Assembly (NCBI GenBank): GCA_905215195.1
Contig: CAJMPF010000010.1
Span: forward strand, 1 to 16,643
Reading direction: 5' to 3'
From: an uncultured bacterium
GTDB taxonomy: Bacteria > Actinomycetota > Coriobacteriia > Coriobacteriales > Coriobacteriaceae
Length of the DNA stretch: 16,643 nucleotides
Shown here: positions 1-6,500 of the stretch, in pieces
How positions within the stretch are numbered: position 1 is the first letter of the stretch
Layout: each line of letters begins with the position of its first letter
Position numbers and translations under genes: made by a program
The notes under the pieces: generated by a model
Databases searched by the model: none
The model's input: the letters and a program-made list of their open reading frames with translations, nothing else
What the model was told of the DNA's origin: nothing

Positions 1-262
1 GGACAGATGGGGCCCGACCGCAAGGATGGGGCGCCATACCCTGATGGCCGACGCGACTTACCGCAGCTTGGGGTGGGTGCGGCGTCACCTGTTACCTAAA
101 AAACTGTTAGATAATTAGAAATTGCTGTTATACCGCAAAGTGCATGGTCAACACATCCCTGAGCCCTCTATGAATTGCCGAAGGGACGCTGAAACGATGC
201 TGAGCTAGTTGACGAGCCCCCTTCAAAAGGCCTCTCGAACTGCAGGCGCAGTAGGACATTGA
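1..262. other. Non-coding or decayed sequence left of the transposase remnant
   Basis: No gene can be supported here. One forward frame is open from the left edge to a TAG at 116-118 and another to a TAA at about 99, but neither product resembles a family I recognise, and both could be chance or the end of something outside the window. An AT-rich island (about 96-135) sits in otherwise GC-rich DNA. The stretch just before 263 is where the N-terminal half of an IS3-type OrfB would be expected, but stop codons break the frame (a TGA at 260-262). I infer this is decayed insertion-sequence or junction DNA. It is not the expected end of rplX, the usual neighbour of rplE. Confidence 0.4.
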
Positions 263-751
263 CACGTCAGCGACGACAACATCACCAAATTCAGGCTCCC
301 GACGGGCGTGAAGGTCCATCTCAGCCCCCTGATCGATTGCTTCGGCAACATGCCCGTAGCCTGGTCGGTCGGGCCGCGCCCGGGCGCGGAGCTGGCCACC
401 TCGAGCTTGCTAAAGGCCTGCGCTGCGAGGCCCGCGGGCGCCAGGACCCTGATCAACTCCGACCGGGGCGGACACCACCGCCGGCCGGGCTGGATCGAGA
501 TCTGCCGGGAGAACCGCGTGGCCGGGAGCATGTCCGCTAAGGACTGCAGCCCCGACAACTCGGTCTGTGAGGGCTTCTTCGGCAGGACGAAGAGCGAGTT
601 CTTCCACAACAGAGACTGGACGAGTGTCACCGCGGAGCAGTTCATGGGGAGGTTCGAGGCCTACCTCGCGTACTATATGGAAGAGCGGATAAAGAAGTCC
701 CTCGGGTGGCTCAGCCCGATGGAGTACCGCAGGAAGCTTGGATACGCCTAG
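263..751 (+). pseudogene. IS3-family transposase OrfB, C-terminal catalytic remnant
   Basis: This is the C-terminal part of the DDE (rve-type) integrase core of an IS3-family transposase, probably of the IS150/IS2-like branch. Recognisable blocks in order are: NITKFRLPTG just upstream of the GTG at 308; LSPLIDCF; NSDRGG with the aspartate at 461-463; DNSVCEGFFGR with the glutamate 35 residues further on (the D-35-E spacing of the family); and the tail YMEERIKKSLGWLSPMEYR, which matches the usual C-terminal signature. The N-terminal half of OrfB, with most of the first catalytic block, is missing, because the frame is closed by a stop at 260-262. No OrfA is visible and no clear pair of terminal inverted repeats was found. 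The GTG at 308 gives a 147-residue ORF, but I treat this as a broken relic and not as a functional enzyme. It lies directly upstream of the ribosomal operon on the same strand. Confidence 0.85.
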
Positions 752-841
752 GCGCGGTCCAAGAAATCGTCCGCACCCCCGTTAAGCCGTCAAACAGTCC
801 CTATTTCACCGCAACTGCTTTTTGGGACCCATTTGTGCGGG

Positions 842-857
842 GGAGTTGTGGAGTTGT
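842..857 (+). repeat. Tandem duplication of GGAGTTGT
   Basis: The 8-mer GGAGTTGT occurs twice back to back (842-849 and 850-857), inside the non-coding region before rplE. It could be a chance duplication or part of an interspersed repeat; the sequence alone does not say which. Confidence 0.6.
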
Positions 858-877
858 GCAGGCAGACGAGGTTTTTC

Positions 878-906
878 TGGAAATACGCACCCAATGCGCG
901 TATAGT
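878..906 (+). promoter_or_regulatory. Candidate promoter for the rplE (spc) operon
   Basis: TATAGT at 901-906 is a good -10 match. TGGAAA at 878-883 is a fair -35 match with a 17-base spacer. The -10 is overlapped by the inverted repeat ATACGC (883-888)/GCGTAT (898-903), which could act as an operator or simply be incidental. The predicted start would leave an RNA leader of about 130 bases containing the hairpin at 983-1007. The call rests on motif matching only. Confidence 0.35.
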
Positions 907-1043
907 ACCGATTGTTTTGTCGGCTCCTGCTGCGTCGAGTCCAAACCGCGAAATGCCATGAGCGGCGCGGATGCAGCCAGGAGGCACGAGGACAACCCGT
1001 CGTGGCCACGCCCCGTGCTTAAAACCCCAAGAAGGAGTGAACA

Positions 1044-1601
1044 ATGGCAGAAGAGAAGTATGTGCCGCGTCTGAAGACCAAGTACAACAACGAGGTCAAG
1101 CAGCAGCTTCAGGACAAGTTCCAGTATGAGAACGTCATGATGATCCCCAAGTTTGAGAAGATCGTCGTGAACATGGGTGTCGGCGAGGCCGCTACCGATT
1201 CCAAGGCCATCGACGGTGCCGTGCGCGACCTGCGCGCCATCACCGGCCAGCAGCCGATGATCACCCGTGCCCGCAAGTCCATCGCTACCTTCCGCCTGCG
1301 CGCTGGTATGCCGATCGGCTGCAAGGTTACCCTGCGTGGCGACCGTATGTGGGAGTTCTTCGATCGTCTGACCTCCGTCGCGATTCCCCGTATCCGCGAC
1401 TTCCGCGGCATCTCCGCCAAGAGCTTCGACGGCCGTGGTAACTTCTCCATGGGCGTCACCGAGCAGCTCATCTTCCCCGAGATCGACTTCGACTCCGTCG
1501 ATCACCAGCGTGGTATGGACATCACTTTCGTGACCACCGCCAACACCGATGAGGAGGCCAAGGCCCTTCTGGACGCCTTCGGTTTCCCGTTCAAGAAATA
1601 G
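1044..1601 (+). CDS. rplE: 50S ribosomal protein L5
   Basis: L5 is a 5S rRNA-binding protein of the large-subunit central protuberance that contacts S13 in the small subunit. The 185-residue product is the usual length for bacterial L5. Its hallmark segments are all present: PKFEKIVVNMGVGEA near residue 35, ITGQQPMITRARKSIATFRLR around 67-87, the MWEFFDRL helix, IPRIRDFRG, and the C-terminal GMDITFVTTANTDEEA. The ATG at 1044 has AAGGAG six bases upstream (1032-1037). It is the first intact gene of the spc operon in the window and is followed after 79 bases by rpsZ, with a strong hairpin in the gap. The upstream partner expected in this cluster, rplX (L24), is not within the window; an IS remnant and a long leader are there in its place. 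Confidence 0.98.
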   Translation: MAEEKYVPRLKTKYNNEVKQQLQDKFQYENVMMIPKFEKIVVNMGVGEAATDSKAIDGAVRDLRAITGQQPMITRARKSIATFRLRAGMPIGCKVTLRGDRMWEFFDRLTSVAIPRIRDFRGISAKSFDGRGNFSMGVTEQLIFPEIDFDSVDHQRGMDITFVTTANTDEEAKALLDAFGFPFKK

Positions 1602-1616
1602 GTTCACCTGCCCTAT

Positions 1617-1646
1617 AAGCGCCGTTCCCACAAGGGGGCGGCGTTT
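1617..1646 (+). promoter_or_regulatory. Intercistronic hairpin between rplE and rpsZ
   Basis: The arms CGCCGTTCCC (1620-1629) and GGGGGCGGCG (1634-1643) pair over 10 positions, two of them G-U, around the loop ACAA. Three more pairs extend the base (1617-1619 with 1644-1646). Only three T follow before a G run, so it does not look like an efficient intrinsic terminator. A partial attenuator, an RNA-processing or stability element, or a protein-binding site are the alternatives. Confidence 0.75.
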
Positions 1647-1680
1647 GGGGCGAACAATACTCTATGTGAGGAGGATATAA

Positions 1681-1866
1681 GTGGCTAAGACATCGATGAT
1701 CGTCAAGTGCAATCGCAAGCAGAAGTTCTCTACTCGTGAGTACACGCGCTGCCAGCGCTGCGGCCGTCCGCACTCTGTGTACCGCAAGTTCGGCCTGTGC
1801 CGTGTCTGCTTCCGTGAGCTTGCACTCAAGGGCGAGCTTCCCGGCGTTAAGAAGGCCAGCTGGTAA
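1681..1866 (+). CDS. rpsZ: 30S ribosomal protein S14, zinc-binding (type Z)
   Basis: S14 is a small-subunit head protein needed late in 30S assembly. The product is the short 61-residue form. Four cysteines, C24-x2-C27 and C40-x2-C43, form the zinc ribbon that defines the C+ type, in contrast to the longer zinc-free form. The C-terminal GELPGVKKASW is typical. The GTG start is supported by GAGGAGG at 1668-1674, six bases upstream, and by the conserved MAKTSMIVK N-terminus. It lies between rplE and rpsH as in other spc operons. Intergenic hairpins stand on both sides, at 1617-1646 and 1922-1944. Confidence 0.97.
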   Translation: MAKTSMIVKCNRKQKFSTREYTRCQRCGRPHSVYRKFGLCRVCFRELALKGELPGVKKASW

Positions 1867-1921
1867 GTCACTACCAGCGTTTCAAGCATCCGTTTGGAAC
1901 AGGGAAAACGCGCTAAATAGG

Positions 1922-1944
1922 CTTTGCCGTTAAGGGCGGCGAAG
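1922..1944 (+). promoter_or_regulatory. Intercistronic hairpin between rpsZ and rpsH
   Basis: CTTTGCCG (1922-1929) pairs with CGGCGAAG (1937-1944), eight pairs with one G-U, around a seven-base loop. It sits in the middle of the 119-base gap between rpsZ and rpsH. No T-run follows, so it is not a terminator; it could be an mRNA processing, stability or binding element. Confidence 0.6.
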
Positions 1945-1985
1945 AACCAAGAGCACGTGTTCATCAAGAACGAAGGAGAATCTGT

Positions 1986-2384
1986 ATGAACCTTACAGAC
2001 CCGATCGCAGATATGCTTACGCGCATCCGTAACGCTAACTCTGTGAACAAGGCCACGGTCTCCATGCCGAGCAGCAAGAAGCTCGTCGAGATCGCTCGTG
2101 TTCTGCACGAGGAGGGCTACATCGAGGGCTACGATGTCGAGGACACCGTTCCCCAGAAGACTCTGCACATCACGCTTAAGTATGGTCCCAAGAAGGCTAA
2201 GGTCATCAACGGCATCCGCCGCATTTCCAAGCCGGGCCTGCGTAAGTACACCGGCGTTGCCGACATGCCCCGCGTCCGCGGTGGCCTTGGTACCGCCATT
2301 ATTTCCACCAGCCATGGCGTCATGACCGACCGCGATGCTCGCAAGCACAACGTCGGCGGCGAGATCATCGCTTACGTCTGGTAA
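1986..2384 (+). CDS. rpsH: 30S ribosomal protein S8
   Basis: S8 is a primary 16S rRNA binder of the 30S platform and, in E. coli, the translational repressor of the spc operon. The 132-residue product starts with the conserved MNLTDPIADMLTRIRNA. It ends with the rRNA-binding motif region GLGTAIISTSHGVMTDRDA, then GGEIIAYVW. The ATG at 1986 follows AAGGAGA (1973-1979). It lies 119 bases after rpsZ and 33 bases before rplF. Whether S8 autoregulates this operon cannot be decided from the sequence; the hairpins in neighbouring gaps would be the first places to look. Confidence 0.98.
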   Translation: MNLTDPIADMLTRIRNANSVNKATVSMPSSKKLVEIARVLHEEGYIEGYDVEDTVPQKTLHITLKYGPKKAKVINGIRRISKPGLRKYTGVADMPRVRGGLGTAIISTSHGVMTDRDARKHNVGGEIIAYVW

Positions 2385-2417
2385 TTCGCTCGGTAGGTAG
2401 AAGGAAAGGAGATCACC

Positions 2418-2954
2418 GTGTCTCGTATCGGTAATAAGCCTGTCCAGATTCCCGCCGGAGTCGAAGTGGCAGTCAACGGCAACAACGTTGTCGTCAAGGG
2501 CCCCAAGGGCCAGCTCGAGCTCGATGTCTTTGAGAAGCTCGCTATCAACGTCGAGGACAACGTCCTCACCGTTTCCCGTCCCGACGACGAGCGTGAGACT
2601 CGTGCCCGCCACGGCCTCACCCGCGCCCTCATCCACAACATGGTTGTTGGCGTTTCCGAGGGCTTCGAGAAGAAGCTCGAGCTCGCCGGCGTCGGTTACC
2701 GCGTGCAGCAGAAGGGCAAGAACCTCGAGTTCTCCCTGGGCTTCTCGCACCCCGTGATCGTCGAGGCTCCCGAGGGCATCACCTTCGAGGTTCCCGACAA
2801 CACCCACGTGAACGTCAAGGGTATCAACAAGCAGCAGGTCGGTCAGATCGCCGCTGAGATCCGCGGTCATCGTCCTCCCGAGCCTTACAAGGGCAAGGGT
2901 ATCCACTATGTTGGCGAGCACATCCGCCGCAAGCTGGGTAAGGCCGCCAAGTAG
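2418..2954 (+). CDS. rplF: 50S ribosomal protein L6
   Basis: L6 lies near the elongation-factor site of the large subunit. The 178-residue product has the two tandem L6 folds. The N-terminal MSRIGNKPVQIPAGVEV and the C-terminal PEPYKGKGIHYVGEHIRRK (with GHRP just before it) are the family signatures. The start is GTG at 2418, supported by AAGGAG at 2406-2411 and by the invariant MSRIG N-terminus; no ATG fits. It is followed by a 75-base gap with a perfect hairpin before rplR. Confidence 0.98.
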   Translation: MSRIGNKPVQIPAGVEVAVNGNNVVVKGPKGQLELDVFEKLAINVEDNVLTVSRPDDERETRARHGLTRALIHNMVVGVSEGFEKKLELAGVGYRVQQKGKNLEFSLGFSHPVIVEAPEGITFEVPDNTHVNVKGINKQQVGQIAAEIRGHRPPEPYKGKGIHYVGEHIRRKLGKAAK

Positions 2955-2979
2955 TCGTAACCGACTCACTCGCATAAGA

Positions 2980-3001
2980 CCAGCACCCCGTCAGGTGCTG
3001 G
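2980..3001 (+). promoter_or_regulatory. Intercistronic hairpin between rplF and rplR
   Basis: CCAGCACC (2980-2987) and GGTGCTGG (2994-3001) form a perfect eight-pair stem with the six-base loop CCGTCA. A run of five T lies 10 bases further on (3012-3016), too far for a standard intrinsic terminator. It may modulate the mRNA level or stability of the second half of the operon. The rplR Shine-Dalgarno (3018-3022) is just downstream. Confidence 0.7.
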
Positions 3002-3029
3002 CAAGATCAACCTTTTTAGGAGTTTACGT

Positions 3030-3398
3030 ATGAACAAGCATAAGGCGAAGCTGGAAGGCCTCAAGCGTCGTCAGCGTCGTGTTCGCGGCAAGGTCTCGGG
3101 TACCGCCGAGCGTCCGCGTCTTCGCGTGACCCGTACTAACGCCAACATCTATGCCCAGATCATCGATGACAGCAAGGGCTCCAGCCTGACGCTCGTCTCC
3201 GCCTCGACCCTCGAGGCCGAGTTCAAGGGCACCCACACCTCGAACAAGGAGGCTGCGGAGAAGGTCGGTCAGCTCGTTGGCAAGCGCGCCATCGAGGCCG
3301 GCATCACCAAGGTCGCCTTCGATCGCGGTGGCCGTATCTACCATGGCCGCGTCAAGGCCCTCGCCGACGGTGCTCGTGCCGCCGGTCTCGAGTTCTAG
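3030..3398 (+). CDS. rplR: 50S ribosomal protein L18
   Basis: L18 binds 5S rRNA together with L5. The 122-residue product has the basic N-terminus (KRRQRRVRGKVSG), the RPRLRVTRTNANIYAQIIDD strand region, and the C-terminal VAFDRGGRIYHGRVKALAD signature that ends in LEF. The ATG at 3030 follows AGGAG (3018-3022). The stop codon overlaps the Shine-Dalgarno of rpsE (AGGAGG, 3397-3402), so the two are likely translationally linked. Confidence 0.98.
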   Translation: MNKHKAKLEGLKRRQRRVRGKVSGTAERPRLRVTRTNANIYAQIIDDSKGSSLTLVSASTLEAEFKGTHTSNKEAAEKVGQLVGKRAIEAGITKVAFDRGGRIYHGRVKALADGARAAGLEF

Positions 3399-3412
3399 GA
3401 GGTATGTAGCAC

Positions 3413-3937
3413 ATGGCTCGTAATCAGAAGCAGCAGCGCGAGGCCTCCGAGTTCGAGGAGCGCGTCGTTTACATCAACCGCGTGTCGAAGACCGTCAAGG
3501 GTGGTCGTCGCATGAGCCTCGTCGCTCTCGTCGTCGTTGGCGACGGCAAGGGCAACGTCGGCGTTGGCATGGGCAAGTCCGCTGAGGTGCCCATGGCCAT
3601 CTCCAAGGCATCTCTCGATGCCAAGAAGAACATGTTCCACGTGCCGGTGACCGAGCAGGGCACCATCCCGCACGAGGTTCTCGGCCACTTTGGTGCCGGC
3701 CGCATCATCATCAAGCCCGCTGTCGAGGGTACCGGCGTTATCGCCGGCGGCGCTGTGCGTCCCCTCTTTGAGCTTGCTGGCATCAAGAACGTCCTGTCCA
3801 AGTCCCTCGGTACCGACAACGGCCTCAACATCATCAAGGCTGCCGTCGAGGGCCTCAAGGAGCTCTCCAGTCCTGAGGACGTCGCGGCTCGCCGTGGCCT
3901 GACGGTCTCCGAGATGTTCGTCGGTAAGGAGAACTAA
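3413..3937 (+). CDS. rpsE: 30S ribosomal protein S5
   Basis: S5 is a 30S protein that contributes to decoding accuracy and mRNA unwinding at the entry channel. The 174-residue product contains the double-stranded-RNA-binding-like N-domain (KTVKGGRRMSLVALVVVGD, then GNVGVGMGKSAEVPMAI) and the C-terminal GTGVIAGGAVRPLFELAGI and KSLGTDNGLNIIKA segments. The ATG at 3413 has AGGAGG at 3397-3402. The next gene, rpmD, begins two bases after the stop, and its Shine-Dalgarno lies inside the last codons of rpsE. Confidence 0.98.
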   Translation: MARNQKQQREASEFEERVVYINRVSKTVKGGRRMSLVALVVVGDGKGNVGVGMGKSAEVPMAISKASLDAKKNMFHVPVTEQGTIPHEVLGHFGAGRIIIKPAVEGTGVIAGGAVRPLFELAGIKNVLSKSLGTDNGLNIIKAAVEGLKELSSPEDVAARRGLTVSEMFVGKEN

Positions 3938-3939
3938 GC

Positions 3940-4122
3940 ATGGCTGACACCATCAAGATCAAGCAGGTCCGCAGCACCAACGGTTGCAAGCAGGACCAGG
4001 TCCGTACTGTCCGTGCCCTCGGTCTCCACAGGATCCGCGAGGTTCGCGAGATTGCTGACAACGAGTCCGTCCGCGGCATGATCTTCAAGGTCAAGCACCT
4101 TGTCGAGATTGTAGAGGAGTAG
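3940..4122 (+). CDS. rpmD: 50S ribosomal protein L30
   Basis: L30 is a small large-subunit protein found in the spc operon of many bacteria. The 60-residue product matches the family length and pattern: IKIKQVRSTNGCKQDQ, followed by VRALGLHRIREVREIAD and a C-terminal KVKHLVEIVEE. The ATG at 3940 follows AAGGAG (3926-3931) embedded in the end of rpsE. The next gene starts three bases after its stop. Confidence 0.96.
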   Translation: MADTIKIKQVRSTNGCKQDQVRTVRALGLHRIREVREIADNESVRGMIFKVKHLVEIVEE

Positions 4123-4125
4123 CAA

Positions 4126-4575
4126 ATGCAGCTTCACGATCTTACTCCCGCGCCCGGTTCCACCAAGAACCGCAAGCGCGTCGGCCGTGGCAATTCTTCG
4201 GGTCACGGCACCACTTCTGGCCGCGGCCAGAAGGGCCAGGGTTCCCGCTCTGGCGGCACCAAGGGTGCCGGCTTCGAGGGTGGCCAGACTCCGCTGGCTA
4301 TGCGCCTGCCCAAGCTTCCGGGCTTCCGCAACCCCCGTCGTATCGAGTACACCGCCGTTAACGTTGAGCGTCTCGAGCGTAAGTTCGAGGACGGTGCTGT
4401 GATCGACGGTGCCGCTCTTAAGGCCGCTCGCATCACCAAGAGCGAGTTCGAGCCCGTCAAGGTGCTCGGCAATGGTGAGCTCACCAAGAAGTTCACGGTC
4501 AAGGTCGACAAGGTCAGCGCTTCTGCGCAGGCCAAGATCGAGGCCGCCGGCGGAAAGGTCGAGCTGCCGTGCTAA
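4126..4575 (+). CDS. rplO: 50S ribosomal protein L15
   Basis: L15 is a late large-subunit assembly protein. The 149-residue product shows the glycine- and arginine-rich N-terminal tail that threads into 23S rRNA (GRGNSSGHGTTSGRGQKGQG), then FEGGQTPLAMRLPKLPGF, and the C-terminal SASAQAKIEAAGGKVEL signature. The ATG at 4126 has AGAGGAG at 4113-4119, inside the end of rpmD. Its stop overlaps the GTG start of secY by seven bases, suggesting translational coupling. Confidence 0.98.
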   Translation: MQLHDLTPAPGSTKNRKRVGRGNSSGHGTTSGRGQKGQGSRSGGTKGAGFEGGQTPLAMRLPKLPGFRNPRRIEYTAVNVERLERKFEDGAVIDGAALKAARITKSEFEPVKVLGNGELTKKFTVKVDKVSASAQAKIEAAGGKVELPC

Positions 4576-5855
4576 ATGGTCTTAAGAATGCTTTCCGCAT
4601 CAAAGAATTGCGCGAAAAGATTCTTTTTACCATAGCTATGCTCGTCGTGTACCGCATTGGTGCGCACGTTCCTGTGCCCGGCATTCCCTTCCAGGGGATG
4701 CTGGGCCTTTTCTCGACCGATAACAATTCGGTCGCCGCAGGTGCTATGGCCCTCCTGAATCTTTTCTCTGGCGGCGCGTTGAGCTATGTGTCGGTGTTTT
4801 CGCTGGGCATCATGCCTTACATCACCAGCTCGATCATCCTCCAGATGCTCCAGGCCGTCGTGCCTTCCCTGCATGAGCTTGCCCGCGAGGGCGAGGTCGG
4901 TCAGACCAAGATTACGCAGTATTCGCGTTACCTCACCCTGGCTCTGGCAATCCTCAACTCCGTGGGTTACCTCTTCCTCTTTAAGAGCTTCGGCATCAGC
5001 TTCAATGGCGCCGGCGCTCCCGAGATCATCTTCGACCTCATGATCGTCGGTACGCTCACCGCGGGCGCCATGCTGATCATGTGGATTGGTGAGCTCATCA
5101 CCCAGCGCGGTATCGGCAATGGCATGTCGCTGATCATCTTCGCGAACATCATGGCCGGTCTGCCGCAGGCTATCTTCTCCAGCACCGAGGGCAATGCCGG
5201 TGGCATCATCACCATGGTGATCATCTGCGCCATCATCCTGCTGGTTATCCCGCTGATTGTTTTCCTTGAGCGCGGCCAGCGCCGCATCCCGGTCTCCTAC
5301 GCTAAGCGCGTCGTGGGCCGTCGCATGATGGGTGGCCAGACCACCTACCTGCCCATCAAGGTCAACACCGCGGGTGTCGTGCCGATCATCTTCGCTTCGG
5401 CGCTGCTGTACTTCCCGGCTCAGATTGCCGTGTTCTTCCCCGGCATCGGCTGGATTCAGGCAGTTGCCTCCGCGCTTTCGACCGGTTGGCTCAACTGGGT
5501 GCTTAACGTTGTCCTCATCGTGTTCTTCGCGTACTTCTACACCTCCATGGTGTTCAACCCCGATGACACGGCCGATAACCTTAAGAAGCAGGGCGGCTTT
5601 ATTCCGGGCGTGCGTCCGGGTAGGGCTACCGCGGCCTACATCAAGAACGCGCTCAACAAGATCACGCTTCCCAGCGCTGTCTTTTTGGCGCTCATCGCCA
5701 TCGTGCCTTCGATCATCTTCTCCTTCACGGGTAACCATCTGATCCAGGCATTTGGCGGCACGTCCATCCTCATCATGGTCGGCGTCGTGCTCGACACGGT
5801 CGATAAGCTCGAAGGTCAGATCAAGATGTATGATTACGATGGATTCTTTAAATAG
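4569..5855 (+). CDS. secY: Preprotein translocase channel subunit SecY
   Basis: SecY is the pore-forming membrane subunit of the SecYEG translocon, which works with SecA and the ribosome. At 428 residues it is of normal length and about ten hydrophobic segments can be read. Family markers include AFRIKELREKILFT at the N-terminus, the plug/TM2 region with GIMPYITSSIILQ, the cytoplasmic loop ERGQRRIPVSYAKR, and PGVRPGRATAAYI in the next cytoplasmic loop. The GTG at 4569 is chosen because it keeps the conserved N-terminus. GGAAAGG (4552-4558) inside rplO is a modest ribosome binding site, and the seven-base overlap with rplO suggests coupled translation. It is followed by adk after 18 bases, the usual order. 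Confidence 0.98.
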   Translation: MLNGLKNAFRIKELREKILFTIAMLVVYRIGAHVPVPGIPFQGMLGLFSTDNNSVAAGAMALLNLFSGGALSYVSVFSLGIMPYITSSIILQMLQAVVPSLHELAREGEVGQTKITQYSRYLTLALAILNSVGYLFLFKSFGISFNGAGAPEIIFDLMIVGTLTAGAMLIMWIGELITQRGIGNGMSLIIFANIMAGLPQAIFSSTEGNAGGIITMVIICAIILLVIPLIVFLERGQRRIPVSYAKRVVGRRMMGGQTTYLPIKVNTAGVVPIIFASALLYFPAQIAVFFPGIGWIQAVASALSTGWLNWVLNVVLIVFFAYFYTSMVFNPDDTADNLKKQGGFIPGVRPGRATAAYIKNALNKITLPSAVFLALIAIVPSIIFSFTGNHLIQAFGGTSILIMVGVVLDTVDKLEGQIKMYDYDGFFK

Positions 5856-5873
5856 GCTAGAGGAGGATTGCTC

Positions 5874-6500
5874 ATGAACCTCGTATTGCTTGGAGCTCCG
5901 GGTGCCGGTAAGGGCACCGTCGCACAGGAGCTCGTCGCCGAGTTTGGCGTCGCCCACATTTCCACGGGCGACCTGCTGCGTGCTGCCGTCAAGGGTGGCA
6001 CCGAGCTTGGTATTCAGGCTAAGAAGTACATGGACGCTGGCGAGCTCGTTCCCGACCAGCTCGTGATCGACCTTGTCAAGGAGCGCCTTGCCGCCGATGA
6101 CGCCCAGCAGGGCTTCATCCTCGACGGCTTCCCGCGCAACACCGCCCAGGCTGTGACGCTCGATTCCGAGCTCTCCGCCATGGGTCGCGAGATCGACTGC
6201 GCCCTTCTGGTCGATGTGGCCCCCGAGGTCATTATCGATCGTCTGTCTTCGCGTCGCACCTGCCGCGCATGCGGTTACACCGGCACCGCTGCCGATGCTA
6301 CCTGCCCCAAGTGTGGCGGCGAGATGTATCAGCGCGACGACGACAAGCCCGAGACCATCAAGAACCGTCTCGACGTCTACGAGAAGTCCACGAGCCCGCT
6401 CGTCGACTACTATCGTGGCCAGGGTCTGCTCAAGTCGGTCAACGGTGACCAGGCTCGCGAGACCGTGTACGGGGATGTCAAAGAGGCTCTCGGTCTATGA
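5874..6500 (+). CDS. adk: Adenylate kinase with zinc-type LID
   Basis: Adenylate kinase interconverts ATP + AMP with 2 ADP in the cytosol. The 208-residue product has the P-loop GAPGAGKGT (7-15), the AMP-binding STGDLLR (30-36), and FILDGFPRN (81-89). The LID domain carries four cysteines, C130-x2-C133 and C144-x2-C147, a zinc-binding LID as in Gram-positive enzymes; the ten-residue spacing between the pairs is on the short side. A TTG at 5868 is in frame, but the ATG at 5874 is preferred: AGGAGG (5861-5866) is seven bases away, and the protein then starts MNLVLLGAPG as in the family. The last four bases (ATGA, 6497-6500) overlap the start of map. Confidence 0.98.
   Translation: MNLVLLGAPGAGKGTVAQELVAEFGVAHISTGDLLRAAVKGGTELGIQAKKYMDAGELVPDQLVIDLVKERLAADDAQQGFILDGFPRNTAQAVTLDSELSAMGREIDCALLVDVAPEVIIDRLSSRRTCRACGYTGTAADATCPKCGGEMYQRDDDKPETIKNRLDVYEKSTSPLVDYYRGQGLLKSVNGDQARETVYGDVKEALGL

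Larger units (their letters stand above)
752..1043 (+). other. Leader region between the IS remnant and rplE
   Basis: I see no coding sequence in these 292 bases. They contain an exact tandem duplication of an 8-mer (842-857), an inverted repeat ATACGC/GCGTAT (883-888 and 898-903) overlapping a possible promoter -10, and an imperfect hairpin at about 983-1007 (two bulges, loop around ACAAC). The rplE ribosome binding site AAGGAG follows at 1032-1037. In most genomes rplX-rplE spacing is only tens of bases, so this is likely the 5' region of a separately started spc transcript. That is inference. Confidence 0.5.

Noticed and set aside
128..319. Minus-strand ORF over the left region
   Set aside because: It has no recognisable family and overlaps the beginning of the transposase remnant on the other strand; likely a chance open frame.
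75..778. Eight-base inverted match GGGTGCGG (75-82) with CCGCACCC (771-778) flanking the transposase remnant, as possible terminal inverted repeats
   Set aside because: Eight bases in GC-rich DNA is close to chance, the ends are not the TG..CA type expected, and the surrounding sequence does not extend the match.
1662..2975. Long minus-strand open frame opposite rpsZ-rpsH-rplF (and similar ones opposite secY, rplE and rpoA-rplQ)
   Set aside because: These are antisense shadows created by the codon bias of the real ribosomal genes in GC-rich DNA; products are low-complexity Asp/Leu/Gly-rich and match no family.
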